Part shown: positions 13,665 to 17,268 of the stretch, piece by piece | How positions within the stretch are numbered: the stretch's first letter is position 1 | Layout of the letters: each line of letters opens with the position of its first letter | DNA from: an uncultured Campylobacter sp. | GTDB taxonomy: Bacteria; Campylobacterota; Campylobacteria; Campylobacterales; Campylobacteraceae | Length of the DNA: 17,268 nucleotides | Assembly: GCF_938045465.1 (NCBI RefSeq) | Contig: NZ_CALIBF010000031.1 | Location: 1 to 17,268 of the forward strand | Direction of reading: 5' to 3' | Notes under the pieces: model-generated | Told to the model about the DNA's origin: nothing | Database searches by the model: none | The model's input: the letters and a program-made list of their open reading frames with translations, nothing else | Program-made: the position numbers and the translations under genes

Positions 13665-14917
13665 TGTTTCCGAAATTTAAGAAAATCACGCTGCAAAATG
13701 GGCTTCAAATTTATCACATCCCTATGAATAAAGGCAGCGGCGTCATCAGCGTGGACGTGTTTTACAACGTCGGCTCGCGCGACGAGACGATGGGCAAAAG
13801 CGGCATCGCGCACATGCTGGAGCATCTGAATTTTAAATCCACGAAAAATCGCAAGGCGGGCGAGTTCGACGCGATCGTAAAGGGCTTTGGCGGCGTGAAC
13901 AACGCAAGCACGGGCTTTGATTACACGCACTACTTCATCAAGTGCGCGAGCTCAAATTTAGAGGTCTGCTTGGATCTTTACGCCGACATAATGCAAAACT
14001 TAAGCCTCAAAGACAAAGAATTTCAGCCCGAGCGCAAGGTCGTGCTCGAGGAGCGGCTGTGGCGCACCGATAACGATCCGTTCGGATACCTATTTTTCAG
14101 GCTCTACAACGCTGCGTTTTTGTACCACCCGTACCACTGGACGCCGATCGGCTTTCGCAAGGACATCGAAAACTGGAGTATCAAAGATATCAAGGAATTT
14201 CACGCTAAATTTTATCAGCCGCGAAACGCCGTGCTGCTGATCACCGGCGACATCGGCGAAAAGGCGGCGTTTGATGCGGCAAAAAAATACTTCGCGCCCG
14301 TAAAAAACAAAAGCGAGATCCCTCGTCTTCACTGCACCGAGCCTGCGCAAGATGGCGAGAAGCTTAGCGTTATTTACAAAAGCAGCGAGGCGCAGATCGT
14401 TGCGGTCGCCTTTAAAATTCCGCCGTTTAACCATCCTGACGCCGCGGCGATCAAAGCGATGGATATATATCTTAGCGGCGGCAAGAGTTCGCTTTTGCAG
14501 CGCGTACTGGTCGATGAGAAAAAGCTCGCCAATCAGATCAACATCTACGATATGAGCGCCAAGGACGAGAATTTATTTATAGTCTTTGCCGTTTGCAACC
14601 AGGGCGTAAGCGGCGAGGCGCTAAGAGATGAAATTTTGGCGCTGATCGAAAAAGCCAAAAAAGCTAAAATAAGCGACGACGATATGCTAAAGATCAAAAA
14701 CACCCTAAGCAGCAATCTTATCTACTCCCTCGACAGCGCTAGCAAGGTAGCGCAGATGTACGGCAGCTACATCGTCCGCGGCGATCTGGACGCGCTATTT
14801 AGGCTGGAGCGCGAGATCAAAAGTCTAGATAAAAACGCGGTTAAAAAAGCGATGAAAACCTATCTAGGCCTTAAAAATTCCACGAGCATTATCTTACGAA
14901 AGGAAAACGATGAATAA
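13664..14917 (+). CDS. M16-family zinc metallopeptidase
   Basis: A 417-residue peptidase of the M16 (pitrilysin / processing peptidase-like) family. It carries the inverted zinc motif HxxEH as HMLEH (His50, Glu53 catalytic, His54) and the third ligand in KVVLEERLWR (Glu129/Glu130). The inactive-half-like C-terminal domain has the typical GGKSSLLQRVLVDEKKLA segment. No signal peptide is evident, so I infer a cytoplasmic location, although some annotations call relatives periplasmic. Substrates are unknown. It sits between pyrD (one-base overlap) and dapA (8-base overlap), an order shared with C. jejuni from memory. Length is normal for single-chain bacterial M16B proteins. Confidence 0.92.
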   Translation: MFPKFKKITLQNGLQIYHIPMNKGSGVISVDVFYNVGSRDETMGKSGIAHMLEHLNFKSTKNRKAGEFDAIVKGFGGVNNASTGFDYTHYFIKCASSNLEVCLDLYADIMQNLSLKDKEFQPERKVVLEERLWRTDNDPFGYLFFRLYNAAFLYHPYHWTPIGFRKDIENWSIKDIKEFHAKFYQPRNAVLLITGDIGEKAAFDAAKKYFAPVKNKSEIPRLHCTEPAQDGEKLSVIYKSSEAQIVAVAFKIPPFNHPDAAAIKAMDIYLSGGKSSLLQRVLVDEKKLANQINIYDMSAKDENLFIVFAVCNQGVSGEALRDEILALIEKAKKAKISDDDMLKIKNTLSSNLIYSLDSASKVAQMYGSYIVRGDLDALFRLEREIKSLDKNAVKKAMKTYLGLKNSTSIILRKENDE

Positions 14918-15806
14918 AAATGTCATAATCGGCTCTATGACGGCGCTGATCACGCCTTTTAAAGAGGGCAAACTAGACGAGCAGACCTACGCTAAGCTCA
15001 TCAAAAGACAGATCGCAAACGGCATAAGCGCGGTCGTGCCCGTAGGCACCACGGGCGAGAGCGCGACGCTGACGCACGACGAGCACCGAGTCTGTATCGA
15101 GATTGCCGTAGATGCGTGCAAGGGCACGGACGTTAAGGTGCTAGCGGGCGCGGGCAGTAACGCAACTCACGAAGCGATCGGGCTCGCGCAGTTTGCGCAA
15201 GCTCACGGCGCGGACGGAATTTTATCCGTAGCGCCCTACTACAACAAACCCACCCAAAAGGGACTCTATCTGCACTACAAGGCGATCGCGAGCTCGGTAG
15301 ATCTGCCGGTACTGCTATACAACGTGCCAGGGCGCACCGGCTGCGACATCGCCGCAGATACGATCATCAAGCTTTTTAACGACTGCGAGAATATCTACGG
15401 CGTCAAAGAAGCCAGCGGCAGCATCGATAAATGCGTCGATCTGCTCGCGCACGAGCCGCGCCTTAGCGTGCTTAGCGGCGAGGATGCGATCAACTATCCG
15501 ATACTAAGCAACGGCGGCAAGGGCGTGATCTCGGTCACTGCAAATTTACTGCCCGATTACACGGCGAGGCTAACGAAATTTGCGCTGCAAAATGAGTTTT
15601 TAAAGGCCAAGCAGATCAACGACGATCTCTACGCTATCAATAAAATTTTATTCTGCGAGAGCAATCCGATCCCGATCAAAGCGGCGATGTATATCGCGGG
15701 CCTAACGCCGAGCTTGGAGTACCGCTTGCCGCTTTGCGAGCCGAGCGCGGAAAACCTCAAAAAAATAGAAAACGTAATGAAACAATACACTATCAAAGGA
15801 TTTTAA
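14910..15806 (+). CDS. dapA: 4-hydroxy-tetrahydrodipicolinate synthase
   Basis: A 298-residue TIM-barrel aldolase that condenses pyruvate and aspartate semialdehyde, the first committed step to diaminopimelate (cell wall) and lysine. The Schiff-base lysine is Lys166 in GVKEASG. The catalytic triad residues Thr47 (VGTTGES), Tyr110/Tyr111 (APYYNKP) and Tyr137 (LLYNVPGRT) are all present, with Arg142 of the same motif. Length is normal. The AAAGGA ribosome binding site lies inside the end of the peptidase gene, five bases from the ATG, and the coding regions overlap by eight bases, so translation is coupled. Feedback inhibition by lysine is usual in the family but not visible here. Confidence 0.97.
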   Translation: MNKNVIIGSMTALITPFKEGKLDEQTYAKLIKRQIANGISAVVPVGTTGESATLTHDEHRVCIEIAVDACKGTDVKVLAGAGSNATHEAIGLAQFAQAHGADGILSVAPYYNKPTQKGLYLHYKAIASSVDLPVLLYNVPGRTGCDIAADTIIKLFNDCENIYGVKEASGSIDKCVDLLAHEPRLSVLSGEDAINYPILSNGGKGVISVTANLLPDYTARLTKFALQNEFLKAKQINDDLYAINKILFCESNPIPIKAAMYIAGLTPSLEYRLPLCEPSAENLKKIENVMKQYTIKGF

Positions 15807-16586
15807 TTGACGAACGAATTTAAAGGAAAAACGCTAGTTATAAGCGGCGGCACGAGAGGCATAGGCAGGGCGATAGTTTTGGAATTCGCAGCTGCGGGGG
15901 CAAATATCGCTTTTACGTATAATTCCAACGAGGAGCTAGCGACTTCGCAAGCAGCCGAGCTTGAGAAGGCTTACGGCATCAAGGCGCGCGCTTATGCGCT
16001 CAATATCTTAGAGCCAGAGACCTACAAGGAGCTCTTTGTCAAGATCGACGAGGATTTTGCGCGAGTGGATTTTTTCATCTCAAACGCCATCATCTCGGGT
16101 CGCGCGGTCGCGGGCGGATACACTAAATTTATGAGGCTAAAGCCGCGCGGCATCAATAATATCTTTACGGCGACCGTAAATGCCTTCGTCGTGGGCGCAC
16201 AAGAAGCCGCAAAACGCATGGAAGCGGTAGGCGGCGGTTCTATCATCTCGCTTAGCTCTACGGGAAATTTAGTCTATATCGAAAACTACGCGGGTCACGG
16301 CACGGCGAAAGCCGCGGTTGAAGCGATGGCACGCTACGCCGCGACCGAGCTCGGCGAAAAAAACATCCGCGTAAACGTCGTTAGCGGCGGACCGATCGAG
16401 ACGGACGCGCTACGAGCCTTTACGAACTACGAAGAGGTGCGCGATAAAACCGCCGAACTTAGCCCGCTAGGACGCATGGGACAGCCGGAGGATCTGGCGG
16501 GAGCATGTTTATTTCTATGCTCGAGTAAGGCTAGCTGGGTGACAGGGCACACCTTCATCGTCGACGGCGGAACGACCTTTAAATAA
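15807..16586 (+). CDS. SDR enoyl-ACP reductase, FabL-like
   Basis: A 259-residue short-chain dehydrogenase/reductase. The N-terminal NADP(H) loop is SGGTRGIG (13-20), and the C-terminus has the usual FIVDGGTTF. The active-site segment is ENYAGHGTAKAAVEAM. The classical Tyr-X3-Lys tyrosine is replaced by His164, while Tyr161-X6-Lys168 gives the spacing of enoyl-ACP reductases. The next stretch (VNVVSGGPIETDALRAF) resembles, as I recall it, Bacillus subtilis FabL (VNAVSGGAIDTDALKHF). I therefore favour an enoyl-ACP reductase III over the generic 3-oxoacyl-ACP reductase label often used. The start is TTG directly after the dapA stop, supported by AAAGGA seven bases ahead. Its stop shares a base with the pgsA ATG. 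Confidence 0.85.
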   Translation: MTNEFKGKTLVISGGTRGIGRAIVLEFAAAGANIAFTYNSNEELATSQAAELEKAYGIKARAYALNILEPETYKELFVKIDEDFARVDFFISNAIISGRAVAGGYTKFMRLKPRGINNIFTATVNAFVVGAQEAAKRMEAVGGGSIISLSSTGNLVYIENYAGHGTAKAAVEAMARYAATELGEKNIRVNVVSGGPIETDALRAFTNYEEVRDKTAELSPLGRMGQPEDLAGACLFLCSSKASWVTGHTFIVDGGTTFK

Positions 16587-17140
16587 TGCTAAATTTACCC
16601 AATATTTTAGCGAGCTTTCGCGTTGCGCTGGCGCCGCTGTTTTTCTGGCTGATCTTACTAGCCGGTCATGCGAACGGCGGCATGGTGGGCTCGGTGCATG
16701 TAAGCTGGGTCGATTATTTCGCCGCACTAGTCTTCGTCATCGCCTCCGTCACGGACTTTTTCGACGGATACATCGCGCGCTCCTGGAACCAGAAGACCAA
16801 ACTAGGCGCCATCATCGATCCACTCGCCGATAAGATGCTAACTCTTGCGGGCTTTTTGGGGCTTATGTTTATCGGGCGCGCCAGTGCTTGGGCGATCTAC
16901 TTAATCCTAATCCGCGAGTTTTTTATCACTGGTCTTCGCGTGGCGATGGCGGGCGACGGCGTAGAGGTCGCCGCGTCGATGGCGGGCAAGGTAAAGACGG
17001 TCTTTCAGATGATCGCTATCGGCTGGCTAACGATGCAGTGGCCCTATGCAAACGCCCTACTCTGGATCGCGGTTGTGTTGACACTATATTCGGGCTTTGA
17101 ATACGTCGCGGCGTATGCTAAGGCTACGAAAAAAAGCTAA
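16586..17140 (+). CDS. pgsA: CDP-diacylglycerol--glycerol-3-phosphate 3-phosphatidyltransferase
   Basis: A 184-residue inner-membrane enzyme of the CDP-alcohol phosphatidyltransferase family, making phosphatidylglycerol phosphate for anionic phospholipids. The full signature D-x2-DG-x2-AR-x8-G-x3-D-x3-D is present: Asp57, Asp60-Gly61, Ala64-Arg65, Gly74, Asp78 and Asp82 (in TDFFDGYIAR and GAIIDPLADK). Around this are several hydrophobic helices, including about 8-26, 42-55, 84-107 and 138-175. Length is typical. It is translationally coupled to the FabL-like gene, so fatty acid and phospholipid steps are adjacent. A different CDP-alcohol enzyme is possible, but the NLPNILASFRVALAPLFF opening is characteristic of PgsA. 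Confidence 0.93.
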   Translation: MLNLPNILASFRVALAPLFFWLILLAGHANGGMVGSVHVSWVDYFAALVFVIASVTDFFDGYIARSWNQKTKLGAIIDPLADKMLTLAGFLGLMFIGRASAWAIYLILIREFFITGLRVAMAGDGVEVAASMAGKVKTVFQMIAIGWLTMQWPYANALLWIAVVLTLYSGFEYVAAYAKATKKS

Positions 17141-17221
17141 ATTTTAGGCTAGATATAGCTTCATATTTGAAGACAAAATCGGTATCGTAGAGCGCCAAAA
17201 CGCACGCTTAAAGCGAGTTTT

Positions 17222-17251
17222 GGTGATAAAATTTCAGCGTGAAATTTCACC
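17222..17251. other. Hairpin-forming inverted repeat downstream of pgsA
   Basis: The left arm GGTGATAAAATTTCA and right arm TGAAATTTCACC pair over 12 bp with a three-base bulge and a short loop (GCG), about 80 bases after pgsA. No U-tract follows on either strand. It might slow or end transcription, or sit in the leader of a gene beyond the window. Confidence 0.35.
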
Positions 17252-17268
17252 TATATTAGTAGCGCGGA

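Overview
The window looks like chromosomal DNA from one of the higher-GC species of Campylobacter (the group of C. gracilis, C. showae, C. rectus, C. curvus and C. concisus). The evidence is gene content and order: biotin carboxylase (pycA type) / small charged protein / leucyltransferase bpt; cytochrome c / hemL / AtpZ; and pyrD / M16 peptidase / dapA / SDR reductase. Further support is an ArsS-family sensor kinase and intergenic DNA packed with AAATTT words. The species cannot be named from sequence alone.

Layout. Bases 1-798 hold no convincing gene. A secreted beta-propeller protein follows (799-1617), then another gene-poor stretch (1618-2253). A minus-strand operon (4704 down to 2254) encodes a biotin carboxylase subunit, a small charged protein and the N-end-rule leucyltransferase Bpt. 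Next on the minus strand are tRNA-Leu(CAA) and the nucleoid protein HU, with HU closed by a clear terminator. From 5598 everything recognisable is on the plus strand except one tentative small ORF. An OmpR-type response regulator is separated by about 485 noncoding bases from its likely sensor kinase. The kinase gene overlaps a monoheme cytochrome c gene, which overlaps hemL, followed closely by an AtpZ-like protein and a membrane protein with a very long low-complexity middle. After a 354-base gap comes a tightly overlapping operon: pyrD (with a large tail), an M16 zinc peptidase, dapA, a FabL-like enoyl reductase and pgsA.

How the genes work together. The window is mostly housekeeping: pyrimidine synthesis (pyrD), lysine/diaminopimelate synthesis (dapA), fatty acid and phospholipid synthesis (fabL-like, pgsA), tetrapyrrole synthesis (hemL), anaplerosis or acyl-CoA carboxylation (pycA-like), protein turnover (bpt, M16) and nucleoid structure (hup). 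Overlapping stop/start codons indicate translational coupling in the hemL and pyrD operons.

What stands out. (1) The hexamer AAATTT and its relatives of form RAATTY are strikingly dense, in gaps and inside genes; RAATTY is the methylation-dependent DNA-uptake site known from C. jejuni. (2) PyrD carries a 347-residue Lys/Ser/Ala-rich tail never expected on this enzyme. (3) A neighbouring membrane protein carries a roughly 250-residue acidic low-complexity insert. (4) The SDR gene has the Tyr-X6-Lys signature of a FabL-type enoyl-ACP reductase. No mobile element, CRISPR array or defence system was seen.
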